Origin: an uncultured Flavobacteriales bacterium
Lineage (GTDB): Bacteria; Bacteroidota; Bacteroidia; Flavobacteriales_G; Salibacteraceae
Direction: 5' to 3'
DNA length: 64,000 nucleotides
Assembly (NCBI GenBank): GCA_937121175.1
Contig: CAKZKD010000004.1
Coordinates: 1-64,000 of the forward strand
Part shown: piece by piece, positions 19,018 to 27,794 of the stretch
Position numbering within the stretch: the stretch's first letter is position 1
Layout of the letters: each line of letters opens with the position of its first letter
Position numbers and translations under genes: made by a program
The notes under the pieces: model-generated
Databases searched by the model: none
What the model was told of the DNA's origin: nothing
Seen by the model: the letters and a program-made list of their open reading frames with translations, nothing else

Positions 19018-19821
19018 TTACCTTCTTCTTACACCTTGAACTGTACTTGGTCTGCTTGACCCTGAACTTGAGCCAGATCTAGAACCGTTGTAATAACCTG
19101 GGCTTGACCACACTCCTCTACCAGTTCCAGAACCTGTACGATACTGTCTGCTGCTGTTGGAATTATAACCCGGTTTTTTGGTTGTTGTTGTCGTAGTTGT
19201 ACTTGTTGTTGGACGAATCGGCTGCACGACTCTGTTTTGTCTTTCGGCTTCGTATCTTGATGATGAAATGTTTGGGCGATACGGTTGAGTAGATTGATCC
19301 GGTTGATTACTTACTACGCTATTTGGTCGCTGAGCTGGCGTATAAAATGTTCCTGCACCATAATGTGTATTTGGTTGGGTACCATAGGGCTGATAATAAG
19401 GATTGTAGGTGTTGTATGGAGAAATGAAACCCGGATTATTCATTGGGTAAGCCATATATCCACCTCCCGCTATTCCAACCCCAAGACCAATTGTAGGGTA
19501 GTATGGAGAACGTGGTTGTTCCCAGTTTGAATTTTGTCCGTTGTTGGCATTTTCCCATGCTGCCTCATCCTCTTCTAGAGCAGCCAATCGGTCTTCATAG
19601 GTAGGATTGATTGCACGTGCTTCGCTTTCGTCATAATAGACTACTGCTTCATCAGGCATTGCAACATTCTCATTATTTAAAATTGCAGAGGTGTTAAAAT
19701 TGTGGGTTACCTCATAATCATAGTACAAGTCATCGGAATAGTAATTGGCGTTTTCAAGCGTAGAACAACTGCTCAAAACCAATACTAAAACACCAAAAAT
19801 ACCCGTAATTTTCATCATCAT
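19018..19821 (-). CDS. Low-complexity Asn/Tyr/Ser/Pro-rich lipoprotein
   Basis: 267 residues starting with three consecutive Met codons. The leader ends LVLSSC, a lipobox. The rest is biased: acidic near the N-terminus, then Asn/Tyr/Pro-rich (NNPGFISPYNTYNPYYQPYG), a Thr run (TTSTTTTTTT) and a Ser/Arg/Gly-rich tail ending RRR. No fold or function recognised; it looks like a disordered surface or periplasmic protein. It sits one base upstream of the FadL-like gene. Confidence 0.65.
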   Translation of the reverse strand: MMMKITGIFGVLVLVLSSCSTLENANYYSDDLYYDYEVTHNFNTSAILNNENVAMPDEAVVYYDESEARAINPTYEDRLAALEEDEAAWENANNGQNSNWEQPRSPYYPTIGLGVGIAGGGYMAYPMNNPGFISPYNTYNPYYQPYGTQPNTHYGAGTFYTPAQRPNSVVSNQPDQSTQPYRPNISSSRYEAERQNRVVQPIRPTTSTTTTTTTKKPGYNSNSSRQYRTGSGTGRGVWSSPGYYNGSRSGSSSGSSRPSTVQGVRRR

Positions 19822-19845
19822 GAATTTACAACAATCGTGCCTCTG

Positions 19846-20868
19846 TTAAAGTTCAACTTTGTTAATCGTATCCAGTGCATATTCTAGTTGTTCGTCACTA
19901 ATGTCGAGATGCGTCACCAATCGAATACTGGTTGAAGTAAGTGTTAGTGCATGAATATTATGCTTTGTTAAGTAGTCGAGAACTTTTTCTTTAATCTCTA
20001 TTGTCGCAAAATGAACCATTACAATATTCGATTCAACTTCCGTAACCTCAGCAACACAAGACAAAGCGCTAAAAGCTCTTCCAATATTCTTAGCGTTTTT
20101 ATGATCCACTACAAGTCGTTCAATATGATTATCTAAGGCATAAATACCCGCCGCAGCCGAATAACCCGCTTGCCTCATTCCACCCCCAAAACGCTTCCGT
20201 ACGCGTCTAGCTTCATGAATAAATTCTATGCTCCCAACCAAAAGACTACCTACCGGCGCACCTAAACCCTTGCTCAAACAAATGCTAATGCTATCGAACC
20301 AGTTTCCAATATCGTTAGCGGTGTAATCTGCTTCAATGAGGGCATTAAAAATTCGCGCACCATCAAGGTGCAAGGCTAATCCTTCAGCTTTACATAATTG
20401 GTGAATTTCTTGTAAATCGAAACGGTTGTAAATAGTACCACCAGCTTTGTTGCAAGTATTCTCCAACGAAACCAATGTAGATTTTGGAAAATGTACATTA
20501 TCCTCTTTAATGGATTCGGCAACCTGTTTGGCTTTTAATTGCCCTTTGACTCCATCTAACAAAGTTGTAGAAACTCCAGAATTAGCAGCAATTCCACCAC
20601 CTTCATACACATGAATATGCGATAGCTTATCGCAAATTACCTCATCGCCTGGGGTTGTGTGCACATTAATCGCAATTTGATTCGTTTGCGTTCCACTCGG
20701 GCAAAACAAACCAGCCTCCTTTCCAAAAAGTCGAGCTGCTTTTTGTTCCAACGAATTTATTGTTGGGTCCTCAACAAACACATCGTCTCCAACTTCTGCA
20801 TTAAACATAGCCTCCAACATTTCTGGTGTTGGTTTTGTGACCGTGTCGCTTCTAAAATCAACTCGCAT
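19846..20868 (-). CDS. ltaE: Low-specificity L-threonine aldolase
   Basis: 340 residues, normal for the family. The enzyme splits L-threonine or allo-threonine to glycine and acetaldehyde with PLP. FRSDTVTKPTPEM at the N-terminus, HIHVYEGGG, LHLDGAR (Asp169, Arg172) and the PLP-lysine block LSKGLGAPVGS (Lys200) are all present. Eight bases separate it from the upstream SIMPL gene. Confidence 0.93.
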   Translation of the reverse strand: MRVDFRSDTVTKPTPEMLEAMFNAEVGDDVFVEDPTINSLEQKAARLFGKEAGLFCPSGTQTNQIAINVHTTPGDEVICDKLSHIHVYEGGGIAANSGVSTTLLDGVKGQLKAKQVAESIKEDNVHFPKSTLVSLENTCNKAGGTIYNRFDLQEIHQLCKAEGLALHLDGARIFNALIEADYTANDIGNWFDSISICLSKGLGAPVGSLLVGSIEFIHEARRVRKRFGGGMRQAGYSAAAGIYALDNHIERLVVDHKNAKNIGRAFSALSCVAEVTEVESNIVMVHFATIEIKEKVLDYLTKHNIHALTLTSTSIRLVTHLDISDEQLEYALDTINKVEL

Positions 20869-20876
20869 TCAATATT

Positions 20877-21584
20877 CTATTTTATGTAAAAAACAACATA
20901 AACTTGATCGCCTAACTTAATTGAACCAGGGTTTACATCCATGGTGGCAGCCGATTTACTATGAGCCAATCCTGCATCCATTTGCATATTGTAATTTCTA
21001 GGTTGGTAATTATTTCGACGAATGCCGTAATCGATATTCTTTATTCCAATCACTTCTACTTCAGCACTATTAGCTAACATTTCGGCTTTGTTTTTAGCAT
21101 CCACCATGGCCATCTTCATCAATTTATCCTCATATTTCTTTGCATTCGACAATCCGAAACTCAATCGCATATTTACCTCAACTTTAGAATCTCTAATTGC
21201 AGAATAAATGTCCTTCATTCTGTCCTTATCAAATGGAATATGAATATTTAAACTGTGCACTGCTTTGTAGCCATCTTGGTATCGTTTGCCATTTTCGTAT
21301 TTCCAGTTTTCGTTAATCGAATAATTGGTCGTTTTCATATTTTCATTCAATACATCTGCCTTTTTCAGATGAGCTTTAATAGCGTTCACCTTGGTATTCA
21401 ATTCGTCTAACGCAACACCAAAGTCTGCATTTTGCTGATTTACAGTAACTGAAAAAATCACTTCGTCTGGCATCACACTCAATTGCGATTGACCCGTAAT
21501 TTCAATTGTTGCCAATTCATTTTCTTGTCCAAATAGCATGACACTGGAAAGCAATGCGAATGCTGATAGTACTAAACTTTTCAT
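20877..21584 (-). CDS. SIMPL (DUF541) domain exported protein
   Basis: 235 residues with a signal peptide (MKSLVLSAFALLSSVMLFG). The body ITGQSQLSVMPDEVIFSVTV, KTTNYSINENWKYE and ...MKMAMVDAKNKAEMLA is the standard SIMPL/DUF541 pattern, a periplasmic or surface protein family of unclear function (oxidative-stress and interleukin-receptor-kinase-interacting relatives). Part of the leftward run 23257 to 17559 with short gaps. Confidence 0.85.
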   Translation of the reverse strand: MKSLVLSAFALLSSVMLFGQENELATIEITGQSQLSVMPDEVIFSVTVNQQNADFGVALDELNTKVNAIKAHLKKADVLNENMKTTNYSINENWKYENGKRYQDGYKAVHSLNIHIPFDKDRMKDIYSAIRDSKVEVNMRLSFGLSNAKKYEDKLMKMAMVDAKNKAEMLANSAEVEVIGIKNIDYGIRRNNYQPRNYNMQMDAGLAHSKSAATMDVNPGSIKLGDQVYVVFYIK

Positions 21585-21601
21585 AATCTTAAATTTTTTG
21601 T

Positions 21602-22243
21602 TTACAATACCCTAGCAACCATTAGACCATCTCTGATTGGTAACAGTACATTTTGCACTCTTGAATCTTCTTGTACTTTTTTGTTGTATTCCAACAACAT
21701 TTTTGTTTCCTCGTCTTTTGGGTCAAGTGGCTCCACTACTTTACCACTCCAAAGAACGTTATCTGCAATAATGTATCCGCCTTTCGCCATTTTATCGATT
21801 ACCAAATCAAAGTAATTGCAATAGTTTTCTTTATCAGCATCGATATACACCAAATCAAATTCACTTTCTATTTTTGGAATTAAATCAACGGCATTACCAA
21901 TGTGTTGCACTATTTCATTTCGGTAGCCGCTCTCTTCGAAGTATTTATTCTGAAAAGATTCCAATTCTTCGTTCAAATCAATAGTGTGGATAACACCACC
22001 ATCAGCCAAACCTTCTGCAAAACAAATCGCTGAGTAGCCAGTATAGGTACCAATTTCAAGAATGTTTTTTGGCTTTATCATGTGACTCAACATACTAAGT
22101 ACCCGTCCTTGATAGTGGCCTGCAATCATTCGCGGAATAAGAATCTGCAGATGGGTTTGACGATTCAACTCTTGTAACAATTCGTTTTCGTTCTCGGTAT
22201 GCGCAACAACGTAATCGTCTAATTTTTTATCTAAAAACTCCAT
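21602..22243 (-). CDS. Class I SAM-dependent O-methyltransferase
   Basis: 213 residues. ILEIGTYTGYSAICFAEGL is the SAM-binding motif I, VYIDADKENYCNYFD the metal- and SAM-binding block of the COMT-like (family 3) O-methyltransferases, and GGYIIADNVLWSGKV completes the family signature. The natural substrate, probably a catechol-like hydroxyl group, is unknown. Eighteen bases from its neighbours on each side. Confidence 0.9.
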   Translation of the reverse strand: MEFLDKKLDDYVVAHTENENELLQELNRQTHLQILIPRMIAGHYQGRVLSMLSHMIKPKNILEIGTYTGYSAICFAEGLADGGVIHTIDLNEELESFQNKYFEESGYRNEIVQHIGNAVDLIPKIESEFDLVYIDADKENYCNYFDLVIDKMAKGGYIIADNVLWSGKVVEPLDPKDEETKMLLEYNKKVQEDSRVQNVLLPIRDGLMVARVL

Positions 22244-22261
22244 CTAAACTTTATTTAAGCT

Positions 22262-23257
22262 TTATTTAAAATTAACCACAACTGGTAAATGATCTGAATA
22301 TCCACCGTAGTAGCGTTTTCCGCTGTGTGTTCTGCTCGGAAACCAATCGCCGCCTTTGTTTTCGTACAGCATATATTTTCTTTTGTGTACATACACCGAA
22401 TCTACATTTTGGTTTAAAGTTGGAGTTAAAATAGCATGATCTAAAACGCCCCAATGCCCTCGGTAAGCATGGGTTCCTTGAGTTGAATCAATGTGGATTT
22501 TATAAGTTGCATTAAATAAACTTCCATCATTCTCGGCACTTGAATCGGCATTTAAAACCGTCCACACACTTTCGTTAGTAGGGTAATCGTTTAAGTCTCC
22601 AAGAATGAGAACATTCGAGGATTTCAAGTTCACCGATTTCAAATCATTTTTGAGTACAGTTGCCGCCGCAACTCTTTTTCTATTGGTCTTTTCTTGCCCT
22701 CCCCATCTAGATGGCCAATGGTTGATGTACACCAATAATGAATCGTTGGTATGATCAACGATTTGAGCCTTTAGAATATCTCTAGTGGTTTTACCAGTAT
22801 CATTTATATCTACGTATAAAAATTCACTACCAACTACAGAAATCAACTTTGGATTGTACAGTAGAGCCACATCAATTCCTCGAAAATCTGGACTCTCTTT
22901 GTGGACGATTTTCAGATTTAGATGGCTAACAAGTTTATGCTTCGCTAAATCCTCCAAAACCAATCGATTTTCGATTTCAGCCAATCCAATTGCAGCCAAT
23001 TGTTCCGTTGAATCTATAGAAGCAATGACTTGTGCAATTCTATCCAGCTTTTGGTTGTACTTCTCAGTGTTCCATTCCTTTTTTCCTTCTGGAGTGTATT
23101 CACCATCGTTTTTACCCTCCGCATTTAGCGTATCAAACAGGTTTTCGACGTTGTAAAATGCTATTTGGTAATTTTTGCTTTTAATACTGGTCTCAGTTTT
23201 TTGTGCAGTGCAACCAAACACAGCCAAAGTAACCAACGAAAAGAATAGATGTTTCAT
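22262..23257 (-). CDS. Endonuclease/exonuclease/phosphatase-fold lipoprotein
   Basis: 331 residues, with a lipobox-like AVFGC at the end of the leader. FYNVENLFDT, GLAEIENR, HWPSRWGG, LGDLNDYPTNE and the C-terminal YSDHLPVVV are the ordered EEP catalytic blocks: Asn and Glu metal ligands, His, GDLND and SDH. It should hydrolyse a phosphodiester or phosphomonoester in the envelope; the substrate is unknown. It appears to head a leftward operon of up to six genes. Confidence 0.87.
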   Translation of the reverse strand: MKHLFFSLVTLAVFGCTAQKTETSIKSKNYQIAFYNVENLFDTLNAEGKNDGEYTPEGKKEWNTEKYNQKLDRIAQVIASIDSTEQLAAIGLAEIENRLVLEDLAKHKLVSHLNLKIVHKESPDFRGIDVALLYNPKLISVVGSEFLYVDINDTGKTTRDILKAQIVDHTNDSLLVYINHWPSRWGGQEKTNRKRVAAATVLKNDLKSVNLKSSNVLILGDLNDYPTNESVWTVLNADSSAENDGSLFNATYKIHIDSTQGTHAYRGHWGVLDHAILTPTLNQNVDSVYVHKRKYMLYENKGGDWFPSRTHSGKRYYGGYSDHLPVVVNFK

Positions 23258-23436
23258 GTTGCAAATGTGCAGGATTTAAAGCGGAATCAACTGGATAAAC
23301 CTCATCATTTATTGTACTGTTTTTCACAAAAAGAGGCGGTCGAAAATGATTTTCAAAAATTAATTTGGGAAAAACTGCAAGGAAAAATAAACCTTGCGTC
23401 TTCATAAGTGAAAAGCTCGATGTAGCGTTTTAGAAA

Positions 23437-23979
23437 ATGTCAACAGAATCTGGAAATAAACAAAAGCTAGAATCCTTTTTTAAGGAGGAATCCAATGCGT
23501 TGAAATCCTACATAGGTTCTCGCATTAAGGCTAGTGCAAACAAAGACCCTGAAGACATTTTACAAGATGTAGCTTACAATTTATTTGCCGGTGCCGACGG
23601 GTACGGCCCTATAAGTAATGTAGCCAGTTTTGTGTATCGGTCCATCAAAAACAAAGTAATCGATTCTATGCGAAAAGGGAGGCCACCTGAATCTAGTGGA
23701 AAAGAAAACGAAGTTGAAAAATGGGCACAATCTGCAGAGCTTATGTACGGTGAAACAGCGAATCGGTATTCGACAGAAATGTTGAATGCGCTCAAGGAAT
23801 CCATGGGTGAATTGAATGCTCCAGATTTTGCAATAATCATGGCTATTGACATTGAAGGATACACGTTTCGCGAAATTTCTGAAGAAACCGGAACACCTGA
23901 AGGTACACTTATGTCAAGGCGACATCGAGCCTTATCAAAATTGAATAAATCATTAAAAAATAAAAACAACACATTATGA
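23437..23979 (+). CDS. ECF-type RNA polymerase sigma factor
   Basis: 180 residues. Region 2 is DPEDILQDVAYNLF...VASFVYRSIKNKVIDSMRK and region 4 is FREISEETGTPEGTLMSRRH, a helix-turn-helix for the -35 element. The ATGA overlap with the next gene couples it to a small membrane protein, its likely partner. Signal and regulon unknown. Confidence 0.88.
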   Translation: MSTESGNKQKLESFFKEESNALKSYIGSRIKASANKDPEDILQDVAYNLFAGADGYGPISNVASFVYRSIKNKVIDSMRKGRPPESSGKENEVEKWAQSAELMYGETANRYSTEMLNALKESMGELNAPDFAIIMAIDIEGYTFREISEETGTPEGTLMSRRHRALSKLNKSLKNKNNTL

Positions 23980-24422
23980 ATCAGTATTTTAGACACAAAA
24001 TGAGAGGGAAAAGCCCATTTATTATCGTTGGCTTTGTATTATTTGGAATCCTAGCAGTTGGCGCTTTAGCCATACTCTTCGGCTACATAGTTATGTCGCT
24101 CTGGAATTGGTTGATGCCAGAACTATTTGACCTGCCTACCATTACGTATTGGCAAGCAGTTGGGCTATTTATCCTTGCAAAGTTTTTATTCGGATTTGGC
24201 AGTGGAGGCGGTTCAGGTGGTAAAAAATCGCACGAAAAACAAGAAATGTCATGCGATAATCGACGTAATAAAAAAAGCGATTTTTCGAAATGGGAACATT
24301 ATGACAAATTCTGGGAAGAAAAGGGTGAAGAAGCTTATCAGAATTATGTAAAGGAGATTGACCTAGATAATTCTCAGATCAACAATACCTCTGAAAACTC
24401 GCAACGTGATGACAAATCATAA
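23976..24422 (+). CDS. Small membrane protein coupled to an ECF sigma factor
   Basis: 148 residues. Two hydrophobic segments (about 14-40 and 57-73) are followed by a Gly-rich turn (FGFGSGGGSGGKK) and a charged soluble tail with SKWEHYDKFWEEKG. It overlaps the sigma gene by four bases. The position suggests a membrane-bound sensor or regulator of the sigma factor, but it lacks a recognisable anti-sigma (ZAS) motif, so this is inference. Confidence 0.7.
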   Translation: MNQYFRHKMRGKSPFIIVGFVLFGILAVGALAILFGYIVMSLWNWLMPELFDLPTITYWQAVGLFILAKFLFGFGSGGGSGGKKSHEKQEMSCDNRRNKKSDFSKWEHYDKFWEEKGEEAYQNYVKEIDLDNSQINNTSENSQRDDKS

Positions 24423-24633
24423 GGTAATTGTACTCAAAACAAATATTCAGTCGGAGCAAATGCTGCGACTGGTTGCTCCAATTTTCAAAAAGGAAAATCA
24501 CGTGAAAAAATGGTCCGTTGACCTAGAAGATTGTGATAAAGTCCTGCGAGTAGAAAGTAACCAAAACATCACGGAATCTGGCTTGATACGTCTTTTGGTT
24601 GCAAAAGGAGTAATGGCTGAAGTCTTAGAATAA
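24409..24633 (+). CDS. Small HMA-like ferredoxin-fold protein without CxxC
   Basis: 74 residues from ATG 24409; an in-frame GTG at 24406 just precedes it. The pattern VIVLKTNIQSEQMLRLVAPI...VKKWSVDLEDCDKVLRVE..........GLIRLLVAKG..AEVLE looks like a heavy-metal-associated (HMA) beta-alpha-beta fold. The metal-binding CxxC in loop 1 is replaced by SEQM, so metal binding there is unlikely. The start overlaps the previous gene by 14 bases. Confidence 0.6.
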   Translation: MTNHKVIVLKTNIQSEQMLRLVAPIFKKENHVKKWSVDLEDCDKVLRVESNQNITESGLIRLLVAKGVMAEVLE

Positions 24634-24653
24634 AGACCTCACCACACATTCTA

Positions 24654-24676
24654 AAGTAATTGCAAATCAATTACTT
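24654..24676. terminator. Perfect hairpin after the HMA-like gene
   Basis: A 9-bp stem (24654-24662 with 24668-24676) with 5-base loop; no immediate T-run. It may stabilise a 3' end or act as an operator for the next transcript. Confidence 0.35.
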
Positions 24677-24727
24677 ACGATTGTTCTGGGTTTTTATTCA
24701 AAAAACATTACGTTTTTTGTAACCGAT

Positions 24728-24735
24728 TAGTTTTG
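24728..24735 (+). promoter_or_regulatory. Bacteroidota -7 box for the second sigma-factor locus
   Basis: TAGTTTTG, an exact TAnnTTTG match, 37 bases before the ATG at 24773. Confidence 0.5.
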
Positions 24736-24772
24736 ATCAACGACTAAAGGATTGAACTCAAAAATTTAAATT

Positions 24773-25111
24773 ATGTATCAAGTAGTAGAATTGTTTATTC
24801 CGTTAGGATGTTTTGCCATGGTTTTCGGAATAGTTTACGTTGCAGTAACAGCAGAAAATAGAAAAAATTTGGCAATGATTGAAGCTGGACTCAACCCGAA
24901 TGAGAAAAAGGAAGGCGGTAAATCAAATCTAAAAAAAGGTATGCTGCTCTTTTTTGTGCCAATCGGGTATTTCGTTGGTAGAATGCTGGAGTTTGCTGGT
25001 GGAAGCGCTAACATGCGCGGCATTCTTTGTGCGGTCTTATTTGGTGGTTTAGCACTAATGTTGTTCTACTTTTTGAATCCGGAAAAGAAGGAAGAAGAAC
25101 TGAACCTTTAA
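24773..25111 (+). CDS. DUF6249-like small membrane protein
   Basis: 112 residues with membrane segments at about 5-25, 55-72 and 83-101. The AMIEAGLNPNE block between the first two segments is typical of the DUF6249 family found beside ECF sigma-factor genes in Bacteroidota. It ends 8 bases before the sigma gene at 25120 and probably leads its transcript. Role unknown. Confidence 0.75.
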   Translation: MYQVVELFIPLGCFAMVFGIVYVAVTAENRKNLAMIEAGLNPNEKKEGGKSNLKKGMLLFFVPIGYFVGRMLEFAGGSANMRGILCAVLFGGLALMLFYFLNPEKKEEELNL

Positions 25112-25119
25112 TCAGCTTA

Positions 25120-25680
25120 ATGTCCGAAACGGAACTTATTGAATTAGTGCAAAAGGGAGATTCGTCTGCCTTTTCGCATTTGGTAGAATCGCATAAAAAC
25201 TTGGTGTTTTCTGTGGTGTTACGAATGGTAAGTAACCGAGAAGACGCCGAAGAAGTTGCTCAGGATGCTTTTATTAAAGCCTTCAAACAAATCAAACAAT
25301 TTAGAGGAGAAGCTAAATTCTCGACTTGGTTGTACAAGATTGCCTATTTCTGCGCAATAAACCACCTAAGAAAAAATAAATTGCTTACTACGGATTTGGA
25401 CCAAGTTTCAATTTCGAGCGACGACGAATCTATTCTAGAAACATTGCATAACGCAGAAAAAAAAGAATACCTCACCAAAGCCATTAACCTACTGAAGCCA
25501 ATAGACAAAAACTTGGTTTCGATGTATTACTTGCAAGAGATGAGCATAAAAGAAATTGAGGAAGTAACGCTCTTCTCGCCCTCGAATATTAAGGTAAAGC
25601 TTATGCGCATTCGCAAGCAACTGAACGGCATTTTATCGGCATTGATGAAAAATGAAATTGAACATTTTAAAAAGCAGTAG
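25120..25680 (+). CDS. ECF-type RNA polymerase sigma factor
   Basis: 186 residues from ATG 25120, chosen over the ORF opening at 25027 because MSETELIELVQKGDSSAFSH is the usual start and the extension would overlap DUF6249. Region 2 has REDAEEVAQDAFIKAFKQI and FSTWLYKIAYFCAINHLRK; region 4 has YYLQEMSIKEIEEVTLFSPS and VKLMRIRKQL. The gene after it encodes a short two-span membrane protein, the probable anti-sigma partner. Confidence 0.93.
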   Translation: MSETELIELVQKGDSSAFSHLVESHKNLVFSVVLRMVSNREDAEEVAQDAFIKAFKQIKQFRGEAKFSTWLYKIAYFCAINHLRKNKLLTTDLDQVSISSDDESILETLHNAEKKEYLTKAINLLKPIDKNLVSMYYLQEMSIKEIEEVTLFSPSNIKVKLMRIRKQLNGILSALMKNEIEHFKKQ

Positions 25681-25683
25681 ATT

Positions 25684-26067
25684 ATGAAAAACGATAGTTA
25701 CAAAGACCTCTTTGACTCTGTTAAGGAAGAAACCGAAAACCCCTCGGTTGATTTTACTGCGAATGTGATGGCGGAGGTTACGGCAATTGCCTCAACCGAG
25801 AAAGTAATTGAACCTCTGATTCCTGCTAAAGTATTTTGGTTTATTGCAGCCTTGATTTTTAGCATAGGGCTTCTTCCCTTCTTTATAGAAATTCAAGAAG
25901 CAGCTCCATCATATTTTAAAAACTTGAATTTAGATTTTGTTGACGATGAACTTGTTAGAGAAAATGTGCTGTTGATTTTTCACCTTGTTTTTGCGGTTGG
26001 ATTGGTATTTTTAAGTGACTTGTTGATGAAATACAGTCACTTATTTCTAGGTTTACGAAAAAGTTAA
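25684..26067 (+). CDS. Probable membrane anti-sigma partner
   Basis: 127 residues. A soluble N-terminal stretch (1-48, FTANVMAEV helix) precedes two hydrophobic segments (about 49-66 and 96-115). It starts three bases after the sigma factor gene. This layout is common for Bacteroidota anti-sigma-like proteins of unknown signal; no ZAS motif is seen, so the function rests on context. Confidence 0.65.
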   Translation: MKNDSYKDLFDSVKEETENPSVDFTANVMAEVTAIASTEKVIEPLIPAKVFWFIAALIFSIGLLPFFIEIQEAAPSYFKNLNLDFVDDELVRENVLLIFHLVFAVGLVFLSDLLMKYSHLFLGLRKS

Positions 26068-26135
26068 GTGCATCTTCAAAAAGCAACTTGTCTTGAACTA
26101 AACAAAATAATAAAGCACTTGTACATTAGTAAAAC

Positions 26136-26618
26136 ATGTTTAAAACGAAAGTTCAAACCTCACTTTTTTGGGTATTAATTCTGGCTCTTGCAAGTAGTTG
26201 CACACCCTCATTAAAAGTAAGTCCAATTCCGAAACAACCCATTGAGGTAGATGAAGAAATGAATTACATCCTAAAAACAGACCAAAAAGACAGAAAAGCG
26301 GTCTTATTGAAAGTACTCTTTCAACCGGAAGAAAAATACATGAAAAACGAAAAGGTACTTGCCGTTTCTGACCGAGATTCGATTCGACTCAGTAGAGTAA
26401 TGTACTTAGACGAAAACAGACTTATTAACTCCGAGCAGGCTAAATTCAATGCCGGTATTATTTATTTGCACACCGGCGGAAAAAAATTGAAGGACAACCT
26501 TAGCTACCTTAAACGTGCATCCGAATTATTTGAGGAGATTTTGAAAAACTCAGGCAATAAAAAGCTTAAAAAAAGGAGTGAGGTTTATTATGAGGAAGCG
26601 GAAGAGAGGATAAATTGA
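26136..26618 (+). CDS. Lipoprotein, unknown, with helical C-terminus
   Basis: 160 residues. The leader ends LALASSC, a lipobox. The remainder is charged; the segment from about 100 to 160 reads like one or two TPR-type helices (AKFNAGIIYLHTGGKKLKDN). The family is not recognised. A near-match -7 box (TACATTAG) is at 26122-26129. Confidence 0.6.
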   Translation: MFKTKVQTSLFWVLILALASSCTPSLKVSPIPKQPIEVDEEMNYILKTDQKDRKAVLLKVLFQPEEKYMKNEKVLAVSDRDSIRLSRVMYLDENRLINSEQAKFNAGIIYLHTGGKKLKDNLSYLKRASELFEEILKNSGNKKLKKRSEVYYEEAEERIN

Positions 26619-26848
26619 TTAAAAAAGGGTTTTGATTAAGTGTTTTTGCTTTTTAGGTACATATTGACTGGCAAAAAGTACTTGACCTGTTTACGAAATA
26701 CAGTTGGAGAAATCAATCTTTAGGGCTTAAAAACAACAATTAGTAGTCTAAATTCACACTTGAATAGAATATATTCACTGGCTTAAGGGAAATTCTGGTA
26801 ATACTTTTTTCAAACCAGATTAATAACCAATTATTACGATATTCAGAA

Positions 26849-27793
26849 ATGAAAATAACAGCTAAAAGACACCCGTATAAATTCTATTTGACGGTAACTT
26901 TTGTTTTCTCGTTTTTTTTGGCGTTAGGTTGTTTTATGTTCAAAATTTATGGAAATGAATCTCAACAAGATGAATTTGAGCTAAAAATTTTACTTCTACC
27001 AATTTTTGCAACTTTAGTTATTTCAATGGCTTTTTATTCAGTTTGGCAGTATTTTAAAAATGCGCCAATTGTTGTGGTTGAGAACGAAATAATTTCTTTT
27101 GGAAAAACGAGCTATCCTATCACCGAAATAAAAGAGCTTATTCTAACTGGCAAAATGCCCTTTCGATATATTGTTAAATATCCGATGGAAGGTGCCTTAC
27201 TGATATTTAATGATGATTCCAAAAAATATATTTTCGATGACATGTATTCAAATACCTGGCAACTGAAATGTGTTCTTGAGAAAACTATTCATAGAAACGA
27301 GGAATACCACCTAAGAGAAAATGGAAAAATTGACCCTGAAAGAGTACTTAAACAACAAGTCGAGATTTTTACTGGTTCGCAGGTAATTAGTTTAAGAGGC
27401 ATTAGTCTTTGGGGGGTAGTAGTTTTTTTCCTTTATATGGGATTATCTAAAGAAAACCTACCATCAAGTGGGTTTTGGTGGGCATTTTTCTGGTTTGGTT
27501 CTTTTTGGTTCTTTCTAAACTCTTATTTGATGCATTATTTCGGTTTGACAAAAGAGTTTCTGATTGTAAAAAACCAAAATTTACTTTGGCGTAAACATAT
27601 TTATCGATTGTCCGATGTACAAGAAGTCGTATTTGAAAGTTCCTATCAACAGCCGAATTGCATGCGAATAATTACGAAAGACTTCAGAAATAAACTATAT
27701 CCTGCCGCAAATCTCAGAGACTATAGATGGTTAGAACTAAAAGCCAAGCTCGAGCACAAAGGAATAACCGTACGAAATGAGTGTATTTGGTAA
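26849..27793 (+). CDS. Membrane protein of unknown function with repeated PH-like halves
   Basis: 314 residues. Hydrophobic segments lie at about 13-30, 46-64, 186-200 and 207-225. Each pair is followed by a beta-rich soluble stretch, (APIVVVENEIISFGKTSYP and EFLIVKNQNLLWRKHIYRLS), which suggests two bacterial-PH-like units in tandem (inference). No match to a named family. It stands alone on the plus strand, abutting the convergent anti-sigma gene. Confidence 0.6.
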   Translation: MKITAKRHPYKFYLTVTFVFSFFLALGCFMFKIYGNESQQDEFELKILLLPIFATLVISMAFYSVWQYFKNAPIVVVENEIISFGKTSYPITEIKELILTGKMPFRYIVKYPMEGALLIFNDDSKKYIFDDMYSNTWQLKCVLEKTIHRNEEYHLRENGKIDPERVLKQQVEIFTGSQVISLRGISLWGVVVFFLYMGLSKENLPSSGFWWAFFWFGSFWFFLNSYLMHYFGLTKEFLIVKNQNLLWRKHIYRLSDVQEVVFESSYQQPNCMRIITKDFRNKLYPAANLRDYRWLELKAKLEHKGITVRNECIW

Positions 27794-27794
27794 C

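Noticed and set aside
23249-23407. A 52-codon plus-strand ORF (MFHVANVQDL...) between the EEP gene and the first sigma factor
   Set aside because: It overlaps the 5' end and promoter region of the divergent EEP gene and no family or promoter was recognised; a decayed remnant cannot be excluded.
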